Assembly: GCA_949316235.1 (NCBI GenBank)
Contig: OX438748.1
Coordinates: 25,484,575 to 25,548,574, forward strand
DNA: 64,000 nucleotides
From: Oegoconia quadripuncta
Lineage: Eukaryota; Arthropoda; Insecta; Lepidoptera; Autostichidae
Direction of reading: 5' to 3'
The translations under genes and the position numbers were made by a program. Under the pieces are notes generated by a model. That model had not been told where the DNA came from. It did no database searches and saw only the letters and a list, made by a program, of their open reading frames with translations. This document shows positions 43,301 to 46,300 of the stretch, piece after piece (within the stretch, counting starts at the first letter, position 1; every line of letters begins with the position of its first letter).

Positions 43301-46300
43301 GGGGAGGGGGGCGGATTATGTCGGACTCCGGCACAGAAGGTGCCGGCCTACCGACTAAAAACTCCTGGGTGTTCCCTCGCGCGCGCCGTTGACGGCGTGG
43401 CCGCGGGTACCATCTGGTATTCGTCCGCAGCCACGCCAGCGCGGTGCCCGCCGCCAGGACAAAAGCGGCGGCAGGCCCACCTCTGGGCTGGAGCAGGGAG
43501 GAATCGCCTGGTCCAGCCACCTCTAGAAGGCGCGCGGTAAACACCGCGCGCGCCTTCTCGCGGGGCCTATGTGTGGGCGGCGATCCCCCCGGATCGCCAC
43601 CCACGGCCTCGCAGGGTAGGGGGGCAGAGGATCGCCTATCATTAAAGATAAGCTCTCCTCCGTGCCCCCCATGCGGCTGCATCTCCCCTCGCTCTGCGAG
43701 TGACCTCGCAAAGAGAGAGGACCGCTTTCCACGGCCTCTCCTTGGCGTCCGCAGCTCGAACCTGGCTGCGGCCGGCAAAGAGTGGCCGTCCCGCACGGCT
43801 ACGACCTCTCAGCAGAGAGGTCGTCCCCTACCATAGCGGCCTGCAACAGCGGGAGACCCGGAGAGGAGGCGGGGGAAAACCGCCCCCCCAACCCTCCCGC
43901 CGTCTCCCCCTGCGAGCAGAGGGAGAGGGCCGCTTCCCACGACCTCTCGTCGACGGCCGCAGCCTTAGCTGCAGTCGTCAAGGAGAGGTCGCCCAAGTGC
44001 TGCAGACGATTCCACGGCGTCCCCTGCCCATATGGACATATGGGCATTCCTCAGGGAGCGCCGCTTCCTCGCCGCAGCCCGCTGTGGTGGAATTCGCCCT
44101 CCACCATCCCTCGTCGCTCCACTCCCGAAAACGAATTTTCGGGAGTGGGACGACGAGGGCATCTCGGCGCCGAGGCGGGCCTCGGAGCCGAGACTTGGGC
44201 TGGTTTTTTATAGAGGTTTTCCTTCCTCGCGGTCCGGGCTGTTAAGCCAAGACCCTCGGTCCCGGACTGCAGCTGAAAGCCGCGGTCCCGGATTACGAGC
44301 CCGGCGGTGGCAAGGGGTAGGAGGTTCACCCCAAACCTCCTCCCCAGGCCTGCTCGGCGGCAGTGCGAGTGCACACCGAGCCCACCCTTACTTCCCCACT
44401 AGGAGGGGAGCGTCTCCTGCTCCATCCGCAGTGCTCTCTGCTAAACCAGAGGGACACGCGGAGGAGCCCACCCCGTCAGACTATTAGCCATCGGTCAACA
44501 AGAACCCTTAAAAGGGAAGTTGTTGACCGATGCCCAGGGTGCACCGGCCCAACGACTACCGTTCCCCCCAGACGTATCCAGGGGGACAAGTAGCCATCAG
44601 GCACACGAGGAGGTTGTCTGACATCGCACCCCGTTCCTAACACCTACGTCAAGTATACTTACACTAGCGCACATACCCACATATCTCCTATGCTCCTATA
44701 ACAATCTCTATAGTGTGCTATACGGTTGACTGGTATACAGTAACTGTATTTATTTTATTTTTATAGTTTTTTTGCACTCAAGCTTCACTTAATTTAGAAG
44801 AAACTTACGCATCTGCACATAGCTTACCACTGAAATATGAAGAAGGTATCGCTATGATACAGGTTTCAGCCTAGTATACTTTATTTATTGTATTTAGTAA
44901 AGCCGTAAACTTTATTTGCACAATAAAGGCTTCATGGAATAAACTTTATTCTGACTTACCTACTCTAATATTCAAGTGCTGTTGAGATGTGAAATAGCAC
45001 GCTTTTAGACCACGTTGTCGCTTGAGTTCGACTCAGCATAAGTGTTAAGGCCAGTTATTGATTTTATGTGACATTCAGTCTACTTCGAAGCCGCCACGCG
45101 GTAAATCCCCTTTTCACTCCTAAATGAAAACATTACGTTCACTAACTTCTACGTAATTGGGTTTCCCTTTAATGATTTGTTTGTTTTCTAAGAAATCTTA
45201 AATAAATAAGGCAAATGTGTTGTAAATTTGCTCATTTGTTGATGTTTCCTGGAGTGATTTAAAATTATAAGGAAGGGTCATTCAATGAGAACTTAGGAAT
45301 TGATGACGCGCCAACGTGTCCTTACATGGTGTCTCCACAAGTTGGATCCGGATTCTTTCTTTGGTGGCCGCAACTACTCTGAAAACCAGGAACACTGCTG
45401 AGTCCCTACCCATTCCTCACAATTCTGTGGTTCCCGATTCTCATATTTTATATGCTTGCGTTTTTTGTGATGAATAAATACCTTTTATTATTATTATTAT
45501 TATTATACGAATGTCGGATAACCGCTGGCGGAGCTGTAAAGGTGGAATCATTCCTGGGCTCCGTCACAAGGCTGCGAGAGGAATACCGTGAGTGGGAAAA
45601 AAACGAGTCGTGCTCTTGTCGCCGCATTTGATAAGAATATTGTATTGTATCATTCCTTTTGTCTCCAACCATCTAAAGCCCCACGGTATTCCTCTCGCAG
45701 CCTTGTGACGGAGCCCAGTAATGATTCCACCTTTACAGCTCCGCCAGCGGTTATCCGACACAGTTTCTGCACGGAGGATAGGACGAAAGGTGTATACTGA
45801 TACACCTTTCGTCCTATCCTCCGTGCAGAAACTCCCACATAAAAAAACGAGTCGTGCTCTTGTCGCCGCATTTGATAAGAATATTGTATTGTATCATTCC
45901 TTTTGTCTCCAACCATCTAAAGCCCCACGGTATTCCTCTCGCAGCCTTGTGACGGAGCCCAGTAATGATTCCACCTTTACAGCTCCGCCAGCGGTTATCC
46001 GACACAGTTTCTGCACGGAGGATAGGACGAAAGGTGTATACTGATACACCTTTCGTCCTATCCTCCGTGCAGAAACTCCCACATAACAAAACGAGTCGTG
46101 CTCTTGTCGCCGCATTTGATAATAATATTGTATTGTATCATTCCTTTTGTCTATCTTCAACACGACCTTATAACGTAACAATGTAGTTGCTCGTATGTTT
46201 GGCAGGCTGATTTTTCTTTACTTTAAATTGGTCCGATTGTAAACCAAAATGTCATATTTTCAAATATTTGACGACCGGTTGGTGTAGTGGATAGTGACCC

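Noticed and set aside
43236..44593. Several open frames of 70-186 codons on both strands
   Set aside because: They overlap one another in a very GC-rich retroelement where stops are rare, are low-complexity, and one translates the poly-A tail.
45448..46186. Repeated open frames of 70-107 codons on both strands
   Set aside because: They follow from the palindromic 244-bp units; the same words appear in both directions and no domain is present.
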